64,000 bases of DNA from Vibrio ulleungensis (GCF_016900875.1 NZ_JAFEUM010000002.1:496001-560000); one strand, 5' to 3'; shown: positions 30,788 to 41,691, counted from the first letter of the stretch. Notes: generated by a model not told the origin, from the letters alone. Made by a program: numbers and translations.

Positions 30788-31912
30788 ATGATCATTGGTA
30801 TCCCAAAGGAAATAAAGAACCATGAGTACCGTGTCGGTATGGTGCCATCTAGCGTACGTGAGGTGATTACTCACGGGCATGAAGTCTATGTCGAAACTAA
30901 CGCAGGTGTTGGCATTGGTTTTAGTGACGAAGACTACATTGCTGTTGGCGCATCCATTCTTCCAACTGCTGCAGACGTATTCGCTAAAGCTGAGATGATC
31001 GTTAAAGTCAAAGAACCTCAAGCTGTTGAGCGAGCTATGCTGCGTGAAGGGCAAATACTATTCACTTATTTGCACCTTGCACCAGATTTTCCACAAACTG
31101 AGGAACTAATCAATAGCAAAGCCGTCTGCATAGCCTATGAGACTGTAACAGATAATATGGGTCGCTTACCACTATTAGCACCAATGTCTGAGGTTGCAGG
31201 TCGAATGTCTATTCAAGCTGGTGCTCAATGTTTAGAAAAATCTCAAGCTGGTCAAGGACTTCTATTAGGTGGTGTACCTGGTGTAGAACCTGCTAAAGTT
31301 GTAGTTATTGGTGGCGGTGTCGTGGGTGCTAACGCTGCTCGTATGGCTGTGGGCATGCGTGCCGACGTCACTATCCTCGATCGCAGCCTAGACACACTTC
31401 GTCGCTTAGATGAAGAGTTCCAAGGACGAGCTAAAGTGGTTTACTCGACCACAGACGCGATAGAAAAGCACGTAACCTCAGCTGACCTTGTTATTGGTGC
31501 GGTGCTTATTCCTGGCGCAGCGGCTCCGAAACTTGTTACAAAAGATCACATTGCGAAGATGAAGCCTGGCGCAGCGGTGGTTGATGTTGCGATAGACCAA
31601 GGTGGTTGTTTTGCTACATCACACGCCACAACACACGCAGATCCAACTTACATCGTAGACGACGTTGTGCACTATTGTGTGGCTAACATGCCAGGCGCCG
31701 TCGCTCGCACCTCGACGTTCGCACTAAACAACGCAACTTTGCCATACATCATAAAACTGGCAAACCTTGGCTACAAAGAAGCGCTATTGCAAGACAAAGG
31801 CTTCCTGCTGGGTCTAAACGTTATCCATGGACAAGTCACCTGTAAAGAAGTGGCTGAAGGGTTTAACTTAGAATACCTAGCGCCGGAAGAAGCAATCGCT
31901 AAATTCAGTTAA
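30788..31912 (+). CDS. ald: Alanine dehydrogenase Ald
   Basis: A 374-residue NAD-dependent enzyme interconverting L-alanine and pyruvate plus ammonia. [18 protein letters not shown] is the family N-terminus; substrate/catalytic residues lie in VKVKEP (Lys) and TYLHLA (His); the NAD-binding Rossmann loop is [18 protein letters not shown]. Very strong ribosome site (TAGGAGG). Shares the 157-nt upstream region with lrp. Confidence 0.97.
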   Translation: MIIGIPKEIKNHEYRVGMVPSSVREVITHGHEVYVETNAGVGIGFSDEDYIAVGASILPTAADVFAKAEMIVKVKEPQAVERAMLREGQILFTYLHLAPDFPQTEELINSKAVCIAYETVTDNMGRLPLLAPMSEVAGRMSIQAGAQCLEKSQAGQGLLLGGVPGVEPAKVVVIGGGVVGANAARMAVGMRADVTILDRSLDTLRRLDEEFQGRAKVVYSTTDAIEKHVTSADLVIGAVLIPGAAAPKLVTKDHIAKMKPGAAVVDVAIDQGGCFATSHATTHADPTYIVDDVVHYCVANMPGAVARTSTFALNNATLPYIIKLANLGYKEALLQDKGFLLGLNVIHGQVTCKEVAEGFNLEYLAPEEAIAKFS

Positions 31913-31942
31913 TCTATATTTCGTCACAGTGCTGAACGCTTC

Positions 31943-31972
31943 AAAGCCCGCTAAACATTTAGCGGGCTTTTT
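31943..31972 (+). terminator. Terminator after ald
   Basis: AAAGCCCGCTAAA / TTTAGCGGGCTTTTT with a 3-nt loop: a textbook stem with a T tract, 31 nt past the ald stop. It may also serve the convergent methyltransferase gene. Confidence 0.92.
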
Positions 31973-31984
31973 GCTAAGCGGTGT

Positions 31985-33187
31985 TTATTGTGGATACTCC
32001 GCTTGAATAAGCAGGTTTCTAGGCGTCACTTCACGGGAGCAAAACTCCGTTAATTTCACCTCGTACCCTATTTCTTCTAAATACAAACACTTGTCTAATG
32101 CTAACCACATTTCTAACGGTCTTTGAAATAGTTGTTGTGCAAGCGACAGCCTTTCCATATGCCAAAATCGCAGTGTTCCTTTCTCGAGGTAGTGTTCAAA
32201 ATCGACATCACGAGGTAATTCGACGCTTTTTTTATCCGCCGCCCATTTACAAAAATATTGAAATCCTTCATCCAGCAAAGATTTCTTGATGCTTGGCACG
32301 GTAGTTTGCTCGTTAAACGAAAGCTCTGCCCTTAGTAGCTCATCAAAGCCTAATCTAAATGACATTTCCTGCTGCCTGTGTCGGCTCACCCTTGCACCGC
32401 CGGTTACCGTTTGTTGCAATGGCACACGTAGGGCCGACTTATCCAGCGTTAAGTCCAAATCTTTACCTACACTGGACATAGGCACGTAATGATCACCCCG
32501 AATTAAGTGATAGCAGCATGGTGCGATGGACACACTTTTGGGCAATCGTTGACTGGCCAAGCGAATGAGCTCTACGTGTAAATCCCCACAAGCGTGAAGG
32601 GCCACACAGTGATTATGGCCGTGAACATGTAATGCGGTGGAATCGCTGTCAAAGACGTCTTGCTGATAAAACTGCATATCCAAACTATGGCTATCAGAAT
32701 ACGATTGCCCAGCCTTAACCAGGCTAGGCTGCCACTCTAAGCTAGTCACGCGTTGACCGGTTAGCGACGCGATCCCTCGTCCAAGATACCCTTTACCCGC
32801 GCACCACTCCACCCACGACTCTTGCTGGCGTGCCGGGGGGAGCTGAGCGATTAACCGCTCAATTTGGATGCGCTTATTCCCTGGCATACCCACACAGACT
32901 GTCTCGTCGATAGGCCGAACTCTGTCGGTATCTAACAACTGAACATCTACCCACTGGTGGTAGTTTTCTAGTGATGGGTCAATTGAGCCAAGGTAATCGA
33001 GCAGCGCCTCATCGTTACGTTTAAATTCACTGATCTGGAGAGTGTCTAACTTCTGTAATTCGGCCCACAACGCACTGAATTGAGTCGCCCAACCAGGCAA
33101 AGAATGCGCGGATTCAACAAACGGCGAGGTACGCCATAACAGCTGATAGTGTTGTAACCAAAGAGAGAGGGGTGCAAATCGTTTCAA
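31985..33187 (-). CDS. SAM-dependent methyltransferase, METTL25/RRNAD-like
   Basis: A 400-residue protein with a Rossmann methyltransferase core: WVEWCAGKGYLGRGIASLTG is the SAM motif, LEWQPSLVKAGQ follows, and CVALHACGDLHVELIRLA plus SIAPCCYHLIRG are the H-A-C-G-D and C-C-Y-H segments of the METTL25/Methyltransf_32 group. The substrate is unknown (RNA or protein). The assigned start is TTG at 33187, directly at the end of the T tract of the cysB terminator with no ribosome site; no ATG or GTG exists between it and the upstream in-frame stop, so the start is uncertain. Confidence 0.75.
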   Translation of the reverse strand: MKRFAPLSLWLQHYQLLWRTSPFVESAHSLPGWATQFSALWAELQKLDTLQISEFKRNDEALLDYLGSIDPSLENYHQWVDVQLLDTDRVRPIDETVCVGMPGNKRIQIERLIAQLPPARQQESWVEWCAGKGYLGRGIASLTGQRVTSLEWQPSLVKAGQSYSDSHSLDMQFYQQDVFDSDSTALHVHGHNHCVALHACGDLHVELIRLASQRLPKSVSIAPCCYHLIRGDHYVPMSSVGKDLDLTLDKSALRVPLQQTVTGGARVSRHRQQEMSFRLGFDELLRAELSFNEQTTVPSIKKSLLDEGFQYFCKWAADKKSVELPRDVDFEHYLEKGTLRFWHMERLSLAQQLFQRPLEMWLALDKCLYLEEIGYEVKLTEFCSREVTPRNLLIQAEYPQ

Positions 33188-33217
33188 AAAAAAGCGCCAC
33201 TGTGTATTGAGTGGCGC
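33186..33217 (-). terminator. Terminator after cysB
   Basis: GCGCCACT, 8-nt loop, AGTGGCGC (stem 33194-33217), followed on the minus strand by eight Ts. It ends cysB, and its T tract overlaps the TTG start of the methyltransferase. Confidence 0.88.
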
Positions 33218-33275
33218 CTATTGTAATCGCTATACGTGTTCGCGCAAACCTAAGGTGTAGGAGAAGATGCGCCGA

Positions 33276-34259
<984 letters not shown>

Positions 34260-34511
34260 TTATTTCTAAATGAGTCCCTATTAATGAATTTAGTTATAAA
34301 CTGATCCGCAAAGAATTGACAGTCAATTTACTCAAAAGGTTTGCAACGGAGGAATAAAGCTACTCACAATTAGAATAGGGTCACATCGTCAGAAAATCCT
34401 GTTCCATTTCAAACAAAATCAACGCGTTTTGAGGCAATTATACTGTTACCTTAACCTAACATCAGTTATTCTACCCTATTAGCACATTGTACGGATAAAC
34501 GGCGCTTTGTT

Positions 34512-35276
34512 ATGAATATGGGATTGATCATCGCTCTGGTTGCGGTGCTACTGGTACTGGTGATTGCATACAACATTATGCTCCAATACCGCGTTAAAGC
34601 AGAAAACTTGAAAAAGCAGGAGTTTGCTAAACAAAACGCCGTCATTGAAGCGACCGAAGAGTTAATCGGTAATGCACACCACCTGCCGTACAGCAAGGAG
34701 CTGCTAAGCGTTTTAAACAATCGCATACTCTACGCACTTAAGGCGATGTCGGAAGTCGACAATAGCCCTGCATTAAAGCAACGTATTGCTAATACTCAAC
34801 AGCAAATAGAAAAGCTCAATAAGCTAACTGGAAATGAAGAGTCCACCACCTTTAAATCTCCAAGTAACGATAAACAAGCCTTATCTATGCTTAAGCTGGT
34901 GAAGCGTTTACGCGATATTGTGAAAAGCGAACACAATAAAGGCCGAATGGACACGCAAACTTTCGTAAACGAGAACGCTCGACTCGAGTCGATGCAAATG
35001 CGAATCCACATAGAAAACTTAACCAAGCGTGCTAAAGAATCTTTAATGCGCGGGCAAGCCGGTACTGCGCGGCAATTACTACAAAAAGGTATCGATGCGC
35101 TCGCGTCTAAAAATGACGCATACTCAAATGGCGCTTCCCAAAAATTGCAGGCGCTACTGGCCGAGCTTGATAAGCGACAGCAAGATAAACAAGCTGAACA
35201 AATGCAGGCAATTGAAGACCGTGAAAAAGAGAGCGACATTGACGCACTTTTTGGCGGCGAAAAGAAGAAGTGGTAA
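34512..35276 (+). CDS. Membrane-anchored coiled-coil protein, unknown function
   Basis: A 254-residue protein: one N-terminal transmembrane helix (MNMGLIIALVAVLLVLVIAY), then a long, highly charged helical region with coiled-coil stretches (about 25-60, 85-105, 165-240) ending in DREKESDIDALFGGEKKKW. I recognise it only as a Vibrio hypothetical sometimes annotated as 'DNA repair protein' without support. The start is the ATG at 34512 (a second ATG is two codons downstream); no clear ribosome site. Monocistronic, with its own terminator. Confidence 0.75.
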   Translation: MNMGLIIALVAVLLVLVIAYNIMLQYRVKAENLKKQEFAKQNAVIEATEELIGNAHHLPYSKELLSVLNNRILYALKAMSEVDNSPALKQRIANTQQQIEKLNKLTGNEESTTFKSPSNDKQALSMLKLVKRLRDIVKSEHNKGRMDTQTFVNENARLESMQMRIHIENLTKRAKESLMRGQAGTARQLLQKGIDALASKNDAYSNGASQKLQALLAELDKRQQDKQAEQMQAIEDREKESDIDALFGGEKKKW

Positions 35277-35296
35277 ACTGCTTATCCCAAAAACTG

Positions 35297-35317
35297 GCCG
35301 CAATCGCGGCTTTTTTT
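35297..35317 (+). terminator. Terminator after the coiled-coil gene
   Basis: GCCGC, loop AATC, GCGGC followed by seven Ts, 21 nt past the stop. Confidence 0.85.
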
Positions 35318-35323
35318 ATATAG

Positions 35324-35369
35324 ACCTATTTTTATGTATACCTTTTTAATGTAGACCTTTTTAATGTAG
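35324..35369. repeat. 15-bp tandem repeat upstream of miaE
   Basis: Two identical 15-bp units ACCTTTTTAATGTAG (35340-35354, 35355-35369) preceded by a degenerate 16-bp unit (35324-35339). The array ends 12 nt before the miaE ATG and so fills its promoter/leader zone. Confidence 0.85.
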
Positions 35370-35381
35370 ACACTGTGCACT

Positions 35382-36149
35382 ATGAACTCATATCAATCAC
35401 TCCTCGATCCCATTCATGACTTTCTGCATTGCGAAACACCACTCGCATGGATTGATAAAGCCAAACAACCTGAGAATCTACCGATAATTCTCAATGACCA
35501 TCTACTGTGTGAGCTTAAAGCAGGGCAGTCTGCCATGTACCTGCTGAGAAAATACGCTGTAGATAAGAGCAGTTGCAACGACTTACTGTCTTGGTTTACA
35601 CCCTACGAAGACTTTGCCTATCGGTACATTGGGGACTTAACTACGTTAAAAGGCAAAAATGCACTAAGTAAAAATATAGTGGCGAAAAACAACTCACCCT
35701 ATAGCCAAGACCTTATCGATAAGATGGTATTGTTGATTAAGGAAGAACTTCATCACTTCTACCAAGTGCTCGAGATCCTAGAGCAGAGAAATATTCCATA
35801 CAGCAATGTCCCAGCGAGTCGCTACGCTAAAGGGATGCTTTCCCATGTGCGTACTTACGAACCACAAACATTAGTCGACAAGTTGATTATTGGAGCTTAC
35901 ATCGAAGCACGTTCTTGCGAGCGTTTTGCCGCTCTAGCACCACATATGGATGAAGATATTAAGCAGTTTTATGTATCACTACTTCGTTCAGAAGCGCGGC
36001 ACTATCAGGACTATTTGAGCTTAGCTCAACAGATATCGCCAGAGGATATTACGGAGCGTGTGGTATTTTTTGGAAAGGTCGAAGCTGAGCTTATTTCGAC
36101 AAAGGATACCGATTTTAAGTTTCACAGCGGTTCGCCAGTAAGCGAATAA
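35382..36149 (+). CDS. miaE: tRNA-(ms2io6A37)-hydroxylase MiaE
   Basis: A 255-residue non-heme di-iron monooxygenase that hydroxylates the isopentenyl group of 2-methylthio-N6-isopentenyl-A37 in tRNA. The ferritin-like E...ExxH pairs are visible: KEELHHFYQVLEIL and EARSCERFAALAP with SEARHYQDYLSLA. Length matches the family. The 5' region contains a tandem repeat (35324-35369) rather than a normal leader; no ribosome site is obvious. Confidence 0.93.
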   Translation: MNSYQSLLDPIHDFLHCETPLAWIDKAKQPENLPIILNDHLLCELKAGQSAMYLLRKYAVDKSSCNDLLSWFTPYEDFAYRYIGDLTTLKGKNALSKNIVAKNNSPYSQDLIDKMVLLIKEELHHFYQVLEILEQRNIPYSNVPASRYAKGMLSHVRTYEPQTLVDKLIIGAYIEARSCERFAALAPHMDEDIKQFYVSLLRSEARHYQDYLSLAQQISPEDITERVVFFGKVEAELISTKDTDFKFHSGSPVSE

Positions 36150-36159
36150 TGTTCATGTA

Positions 36160-36192
36160 AATTGGCCACATCGAAAAGAGATGTGGCCAATT
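36160..36192. terminator. Convergent hairpin between miaE and pyrF
   Basis: A perfect 13-bp stem AATTGGCCACATC / GATGTGGCCAATT with a 7-nt loop. T tracts are weak on either side, but its position 11 nt after miaE and just beyond pyrF fits a shared 3' end. Confidence 0.75.
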
Positions 36193-36197
36193 GATTG

Positions 36198-36899
36198 TTA
36201 ACCGTTAGCTAAGCTGCTATTGATATCCGCTAGCACTTGCGCAGGCGACGCTGCCTGGGTAATTGGACGACCAATCACTAGGTAATCAGAGCCTGCCTTA
36301 ATCGCTTCTACCGGCGTCATAATGCGCTTTTGGTCACCTGCTGCCGAGCCTGCTGGTCGAATGCCTGGAGTAACCAGTGCAAAGTCTTGACCGAGTTCAG
36401 CTTTAAGCAGTGACGACTCCTGAGCTGAGCACACCACCCCGTCCAGCCCTGAATGTTGTGTCAATTTTGCTAAACGCATCACTTGCTCTTGAGGGCTCGC
36501 TGAAATGCCTGTGCCGGCTAGATCTGATTGCTCCATACTGGTCAGCACGGTTACACCGATTAGTAGTGGTCGATCTTTACCATATGGCTCGATAATTTCA
36601 CGAGCAGCGGTCATCATTTTTTCACCGCCAACAGCATGAACGTTGACCATCCATACGCCCAACTCAGCGGCTGCTCGCACCGCTTTTGAGCAAGTATTAG
36701 GGATATCGTGGAACTTTAAATCTAGAAAAACACTGAACCCTCGAGCGTGCAACTGCTTTACAAACTCTGGACCAAATAACGTAAACATCTCTTTACCGAC
36801 TTTCAATCGGCAACAACTTGGATCGATCTTATCCACAAACGCCAATGCATCTGCCTGGTTCTCATAATCTAATGCCACAATTACTTTTTGATCGATCAT
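36198..36899 (-). CDS. pyrF: Orotidine 5'-phosphate decarboxylase PyrF
   Basis: A 233-residue TIM-barrel enzyme making UMP. Substrate loop [15 protein letters not shown], the catalytic [10 protein letters not shown] (Lys/Asp), [10 protein letters not shown] and the phosphate-binding IGRPIT near the C-terminus. AGGAGAAACG ribosome site; 32 nt downstream of lapB, as in E. coli and Vibrio. Confidence 0.97.
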   Translation of the reverse strand: MIDQKVIVALDYENQADALAFVDKIDPSCCRLKVGKEMFTLFGPEFVKQLHARGFSVFLDLKFHDIPNTCSKAVRAAAELGVWMVNVHAVGGEKMMTAAREIIEPYGKDRPLLIGVTVLTSMEQSDLAGTGISASPQEQVMRLAKLTQHSGLDGVVCSAQESSLLKAELGQDFALVTPGIRPAGSAAGDQKRIMTPVEAIKAGSDYLVIGRPITQAASPAQVLADINSSLANG

Positions 36900-36931
36900 C
36901 GTTTCTCCTGGTTAAATCTTCTTGGTTTGAG

Positions 36932-38113
36932 TTACTCGCCGTCTAACCCGCGAATCGGTTTAATGGTGCCCCAGTTCTTACACGAAGGGCAATGCCAATG
37001 AGAGGCATGCGTCGAAAAGCCGCAATGACGACAGCGAAAGTGTGGTTTCACTTTAAGCTGCTCGCCTACCAACTTTTGGATGGTTTGCAAGCTTGCTTTT
37101 GCTCTGCCCTCTTCGGCCTCTTGAATATGGTAATCGATAAGCCTATAAAAGCCTTTCATGGTCGGATTCTTAATTAGCCGCCCCGTTAATAAATACTGCG
37201 CTTCTGCCGCACCTTCATGTTGCGCTACGATTTGCGCCAACATCAGCTCTACCGATGCCCCGCCACCTTGTTCTGTACAGCGCTTAAGGAATCGAACCAA
37301 TCCCGCTTCATTATCTGTATGGTAGTAACAATCTGCGAGATTAGGTAAGACCTCAGAAACAAAGTCTGGGTCTTGGTCTAAGACATTTTCAAAGTGCGTT
37401 ATTGCTTGTTTGTAATTTTCGTCACTGAGGAAAATTTTGCCCAATTCTATATTTGCGCGGGTACATCTAGCATCAGCCGAAATGGCCTTTTTATAGAATT
37501 GAATGGCTTTTGGTGTATTGGTTGCCGACTGTTCAATCACAGCCAGCTCACACCAATAGTGAGAAATTGAGCGAGATGTGGAACGTTTGGTACTGCGCTT
37601 ACCGTATTTTTGCAGTTGCTGCGCGTAATCAATGGCTTTTGACCATTCACGGGTTTGCTGATAAATCGCCACCAATTGTGTGAGTGCTGGCTCTCGGTGT
37701 GCCGGCTCTTCAACCAGCTGTTCAAAAATTCTTTCTGCGCGGTCTAGAAAGCCAGACGCCATGTAGTCTTTCGCCAACTGTTGCAAAGCGATATTTTTTT
37801 GCTCTAACGTTAACCCAGAACGAGAAATCAGGTTTTGGTGTATTCGTATTGCTCGGTCTACTTCACCGCGAGAGCGAAACAAGTTACCGAGTGCCAAGTG
37901 GGTGTCGATGGTTTCTTTATCGACTTGCAACAGTTCGATAAAGTGATCAACCGCCTGGTCGGACTGCTCAGACAACAGTAAGTTAAGCCCGCGGACATAT
38001 TGCTGCGAAATTTGGTTGGAATGCTCCTGCCTTTTTTGACTGGCACTACGATAGCCCATATACCACCCGTAGGCAGCAGCTATCGGCAGTAGCAGAAACA
38101 GAAGCTCTAACAT
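36932..38113 (-). CDS. lapB: Lipopolysaccharide assembly protein LapB (YciM)
   Basis: A 393-residue inner-membrane protein that directs FtsH degradation of LpxC. N-terminal transmembrane helix (MLELLFLLLPIAAAYGWYMG), about nine TPR repeats (residues ~40-350), and a C-terminal rubredoxin-like zinc domain (CRHCGFSTHASHWHCPSC). 14 nt downstream of lapA. Confidence 0.96.
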   Translation of the reverse strand: MLELLFLLLPIAAAYGWYMGYRSASQKRQEHSNQISQQYVRGLNLLLSEQSDQAVDHFIELLQVDKETIDTHLALGNLFRSRGEVDRAIRIHQNLISRSGLTLEQKNIALQQLAKDYMASGFLDRAERIFEQLVEEPAHREPALTQLVAIYQQTREWSKAIDYAQQLQKYGKRSTKRSTSRSISHYWCELAVIEQSATNTPKAIQFYKKAISADARCTRANIELGKIFLSDENYKQAITHFENVLDQDPDFVSEVLPNLADCYYHTDNEAGLVRFLKRCTEQGGGASVELMLAQIVAQHEGAAEAQYLLTGRLIKNPTMKGFYRLIDYHIQEAEEGRAKASLQTIQKLVGEQLKVKPHFRCRHCGFSTHASHWHCPSCKNWGTIKPIRGLDGE

Positions 38114-38127
38114 GAAGGAGTTCTTAC

Positions 38128-38406
38128 CTAACCTTTGGCCTTAGTTAACTCGGTACCATCACCCTGAAGCTTTTTCAGTTGACGCGATAGCTTGCGGTTG
38201 GCCAGTTTTTGCGTAAATAACATCGAGCCAAAAATCGCCCATGCAAATAAAAAGGCAACTAAAAAAACTAGACCTAATAGAGTCGATAGATGAAACTCGC
38301 CTTGAGCAAGCAAATAGTTGAAGTTTACGATCTCTTGGTTTTGGGCACCCAATGCCAAGGCGATGACAAACAATATCAATACTAAAACTATTTTGAGTAT
38401 TTTCAC
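38128..38406 (-). CDS. lapA: Lipopolysaccharide assembly protein LapA (YciS)
   Basis: A 92-residue membrane protein: two transmembrane helices (about 1-20 and 43-64) with ALGAQNQEIVNFNYLLAQGE between, then a cytoplasmic coiled tail (KLANRKLSRQLKKLQ). Partner of LapB. The start is GTG at 38406. Confidence 0.94.
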   Translation of the reverse strand: MKILKIVLVLILFVIALALGAQNQEIVNFNYLLAQGEFHLSTLLGLVFLVAFLFAWAIFGSMLFTQKLANRKLSRQLKKLQGDGTELTKAKG

Positions 38407-38582
38407 GCTGTTATTCCTTTACTAGGCTATTTTGAACATTATGCAATAGTTTACCACTGCACACCAAATCTATTGCTACCTTTCGCGTCAGATGGCTGTA
38501 AATTAGTGTATTTACGCCGTTTATTCGCATAGTACGACATCATTTATCAACACATTGAACGAACGAATACGTGGTGAACAAT

Positions 38583-38611
38583 TAAAAAGGCCAACATAAT
38601 GTTGGCCTTTG
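38583..38611 (-). terminator. Terminator after ihfB
   Basis: AAAGGCCAACAT / ATGTTGGCCTTT, followed on the minus strand by TTAATTG; 46 nt past the ihfB stop. It separates ihfB from lapA, so lapAB need their own promoter in the 250-nt gap. Confidence 0.85.
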
Positions 38612-38656
38612 TTAACGTCCTAAATGACGATTTGACGTCTATGTATGCTTTGGTAG

Positions 38657-38941
38657 TTACAGAGTTTCGTTAACTCGCTCACGCAACTCTTTGCCTGGTT
38701 TAAAGTGAGGTACGTATTTCCCTTCTAGAGTGACTTTCTCACCTGTTTTCGGGTTACGCCCAACACGGGGTTCGCGGAAATGCAGAGAGAAACTGCCAAA
38801 GCCGCGAACTTCGATACGGTCACCCTCTTCCAGAGTAGTCGCCATATGCTCTAAAATTTCTTTGACCGCGTCCTCGATCTCTTTTGCTGAAAGATGCGTT
38901 TGTTTTGCGCATAGTCTTTCTATTAGCTCAGATTTTGTCAT
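38657..38941 (-). CDS. ihfB: Integration host factor subunit beta
   Basis: A 94-residue HU/IHF-fold DNA-bending protein. [20 protein letters not shown] start; [20 protein letters not shown] with the beta-arm ([20 protein letters not shown]) and [11 protein letters not shown] end are IHF-beta features. The start is the ATG at 38941 with GAGGA upstream; five upstream in-frame codons are not used. Downstream of rpsA after its terminator. Confidence 0.96.
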   Translation of the reverse strand: MTKSELIERLCAKQTHLSAKEIEDAVKEILEHMATTLEEGDRIEVRGFGSFSLHFREPRVGRNPKTGEKVTLEGKYVPHFKPGKELRERVNETL

Positions 38942-39143
38942 TGTTTCCTCGTACACTATTCTTTTATATAGAGTTATTTAATTAATACGCCAAGATCGCC
39001 AATTAGTCAAAGAGTAGTTACTAGCTTTTAGTCTAATAAGAAATCAAATTGTCATATTGAGGGGAATTTTAGGAAAGTGTAGCAGCCACAGCGAGTTAGG
39101 TGCAAATTTCTAGTCAATTTAACGATATTGAGTTCATTAAATA

Positions 39144-39171
39144 CAAAAAAGGAGCCTTTCGGCTCCTTTTT
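39144..39171 (-). terminator. Terminator after rpsA
   Basis: AAAAAGGAGCC, loop TTTC, GGCTCCTTTTT: strong stem with T tracts both ways, 24 nt past the rpsA stop. Confidence 0.9.
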
Positions 39172-39194
39172 ACTAATAGACAGTTAAGTCAATC

Positions 39195-40865
39195 TTAGCT
39201 TTTGTTCGCAGCTTTGAAAGCGTCAGCCATTGCGTTACCGAACGAAGCTTCATCTTGCTTGTTCAGTGAAGCCATTGCTTCTTGCTCTTCAGCTTCGTCT
39301 TTCGCTTTGATAGACAGGTTGATTACGCGGTTCTTACGGTCAACACCGGTGAACTTCGCTTCAACTTTGTCGCCAGCGCTTAGGATTAGAGAAGCGTCTT
39401 CTACACGGTCACGAGCGATTTCAGATACACGGATGTAACCTTCAACGCCTTCAGCGATCTCTACAGTTGCGCCTTTAGCGTCAACAGCAGTGATAGTACC
39501 GTTTACTAGAGTACCTTTCTTAGTATCAGCTACGAAGCTGTTGAACGGGTCGTTTTCCATTTGCTTAACGCCAAGAGAAATACGCTCACGCTCTGCATCT
39601 ACTGCAAGTACAACTGCAGAGATTTCATCGCCTTTCTTGAAGTCACGTACGGCTTCTTCGCCTGCAACGTTCCAAGAGATGTCAGATAGGTGTACTAGAC
39701 CGTCGATGCCACCTTCAAGACCGATGAAGATACCGAAGTCAGTGATTGACTTGATCTTACCAGTAACTTGATCGCCTTTAGCTTGCGCTTCAGCGAATGA
39801 TTGCCATGGGTTAGCTTTACATTGCTTAAGACCTAGAGAAATACGACGACGTTCTTCGTCAATCTCAAGAACCATAACTTCAACTTCGTCGCCAACATTC
39901 ACAACTTTAGAAGGGTGGATGTTCTTGTTAGTCCAATCCATTTCAGAAACGTGTACTAGACCTTCAACGCCTTCTTCGATTTCAACGAAGCAACCGTAGT
40001 CAGTTAGGTTAGTAACACGGCCAGAAAGCTTGTGACCTTCTGGGTAACGCTTAGCGATTGCTACCCATGGATCTTCGCCAAGTTGCTTAAGACCTAGTGA
40101 AACGCGAGTACGCTCACGGTCAAACTTAAGAACTTTAACTTGGATCTCATCACCAACGTTTACGATCTCAGATGGGTGCTTAACACGCTTCCAAGCCATA
40201 TCAGTGATGTGAAGTAGGCCGTCTACACCGCCAAGGTCAACGAACGCACCGTAGTCAGTAAGGTTCTTAACGATACCTTTAACTTCGCTGCCTTCTTGTA
40301 GAGTTTCAAGAAGCTCATCACGCTCAACACTGTTTTCAGATTCGATAACAGCACGACGAGAAACAACAACGTTGTTGCGCTTCTGGTCTAGCTTGATAAC
40401 TTTGAACTCTAGCTCTTTGTTTTCTAGGTGAGCAGTGTCACGGATAGGGCGAACGTCAACAAGAGAACCAGGTAGGAATGCACGGATACCGTTAAGTTCT
40501 ACAGTGAAACCACCTTTAACTTTACCGTTGATGATACCAACAACAGTTTCAGCTTCTTCGTATGCTTTTTCAAGTACGATCCAAGCTTCGTGACGCTTCG
40601 CTTTCTCACGAGAAAGTTGAGTCTCACCGAAACCATCTTCAACAGCGTCAAGAGCAACATCTACTTCTGAACCAACTTCAACTTCAAGTTCGCCTGCAGC
40701 GTTCTTGAATTGTTCAGCAGGAATAGCAGATTCTGACTTAAGACCAGCGTCTACAAGTACAAAGCCGTTTTCGATAGCAACAACAGTACCTTTAACGATA
40801 GTACCTTGTTGGAATTCAGTTTCAGATAGAAACTCTTCAAAGAGTTGAGCAAAAGATTCAGTCAT
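39195..40865 (-). CDS. rpsA: 30S ribosomal protein S1
   Basis: A 556-residue protein of six S1/OB-fold RNA-binding domains (about 21-87, 105-171, 192-260, 277-347, 364-434, 451-520), with the repeated [14 protein letters not shown] / [14 protein letters not shown] pattern. It binds mRNA leaders at the ribosome. Codon use is strongly biased, as expected for a highly expressed gene. As in E. coli there is no strong Shine-Dalgarno; the leader at 40891-40982 is likely autoregulatory. Confidence 0.98.
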   Translation of the reverse strand: MTESFAQLFEEFLSETEFQQGTIVKGTVVAIENGFVLVDAGLKSESAIPAEQFKNAAGELEVEVGSEVDVALDAVEDGFGETQLSREKAKRHEAWIVLEKAYEEAETVVGIINGKVKGGFTVELNGIRAFLPGSLVDVRPIRDTAHLENKELEFKVIKLDQKRNNVVVSRRAVIESENSVERDELLETLQEGSEVKGIVKNLTDYGAFVDLGGVDGLLHITDMAWKRVKHPSEIVNVGDEIQVKVLKFDRERTRVSLGLKQLGEDPWVAIAKRYPEGHKLSGRVTNLTDYGCFVEIEEGVEGLVHVSEMDWTNKNIHPSKVVNVGDEVEVMVLEIDEERRRISLGLKQCKANPWQSFAEAQAKGDQVTGKIKSITDFGIFIGLEGGIDGLVHLSDISWNVAGEEAVRDFKKGDEISAVVLAVDAERERISLGVKQMENDPFNSFVADTKKGTLVNGTITAVDAKGATVEIAEGVEGYIRVSEIARDRVEDASLILSAGDKVEAKFTGVDRKNRVINLSIKAKDEAEEQEAMASLNKQDEASFGNAMADAFKAANKS

Positions 40866-40890
40866 TATTTGATCTTCATAGTTTAAGTCT

Positions 40891-40982
40891 CCACGGCCAT
40901 CCTAGCTCGTGGGGGTTGATAAAATCGCCGGTCATCATCCTTGGGACCTGCGGCCTATATGCCTTAACCCCTTTCTTCAAGG
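40891..40982 (-). promoter_or_regulatory. Structured rpsA mRNA leader (three hairpins)
   Basis: In the 123-nt cmk-rpsA gap, reading on the minus strand, three short hairpins occur in series: CCTT-AA/TT-AAGG with a G-rich loop (40962-40982), GGTC/GACC with AAGGAUGAU-type loop (40930-40948), and CCACG/CGTGG with inner GC pairs and a UAGGAUG loop (40891-40912). The second and third expose GGA. This matches the E. coli rpsA initiation region, where hairpins with GGA loops replace a Shine-Dalgarno and allow S1 autoregulation. Confidence 0.6.
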
Positions 40983-40988
40983 TAATAG

Positions 40989-41666
40989 CTAAGACAACTT
41001 AGATTCGATAAATTTGTAGGCTTTTCCTACCACTTCCTCAATAGAAAGCTCTGTAGAATCAAGCACTAAAGCGTCATCCGCAGGACGTAATGGCGCCACC
41101 GCTCGGTTGCGGTCGCGGTAGTCACGTTCTGTGATCTCGCTCAAAAGGTGGTCAATATTAACCTCTAACCCCTTAGCATGCAACTGATTATAGCGTCGCT
41201 GAGCGCGCTCTTCAGCGCTAGCATCCAAAAAGATTTTTGCTTCAGCATTAGGGAACACTATTGTGCCCATATCACGGCCGTCGGCAACAAGGCCCGGCTC
41301 AGCGCTAAAGGCGCGTTGACGGCGTAATAAGGCTTCGCGAACTCGAGGCAAAGCAGCCACTTTTGACGCTGCCATACCCGTCTCTTCTTTACGTAATTCG
41401 TCCGAGACATTTTCGCCTTCAAGGATCACTCTAACTAAGTCTCCTTCAGCGATAAATTGAACATCTAAGTGAGTCGCAATTGGTACAAGAGCGTCTTCGG
41501 ATTCTAAATCCACACCATGATGTAATGCTGCCAAAGCCAAAACGCGATAAATCGCGCCAGAGTCTAGCAGATGATAACCTAGTTTATTAGCCAACAGCAT
41601 GCACAGAGTGCCTTTGCCTGCACCACTTGGGCCGTCAACAGTGACGACAGGGTACGGTTGAGTCAT
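40989..41666 (-). CDS. cmk: Cytidylate kinase Cmk
   Basis: A 225-residue kinase phosphorylating CMP/dCMP. P-loop [10 protein letters not shown] (residues 11-20), [13 protein letters not shown], and [13 protein letters not shown] with the [20 protein letters not shown] segment typical of bacterial Cmk. TGGAGTGATAC ribosome site. Upstream of rpsA, the conserved order. Confidence 0.97.
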   Translation of the reverse strand: MTQPYPVVTVDGPSGAGKGTLCMLLANKLGYHLLDSGAIYRVLALAALHHGVDLESEDALVPIATHLDVQFIAEGDLVRVILEGENVSDELRKEETGMAASKVAALPRVREALLRRQRAFSAEPGLVADGRDMGTIVFPNAEAKIFLDASAEERAQRRYNQLHAKGLEVNIDHLLSEITERDYRDRNRAVAPLRPADDALVLDSTELSIEEVVGKAYKFIESKLS

Positions 41667-41691
41667 GTATCACTCCAGATAGTTATTATGC

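Noticed and set aside
39202..39771. Antisense reading frames inside rpsA
   Set aside because: They mirror the strong codon bias of rpsA and have no ribosome sites; shadows.
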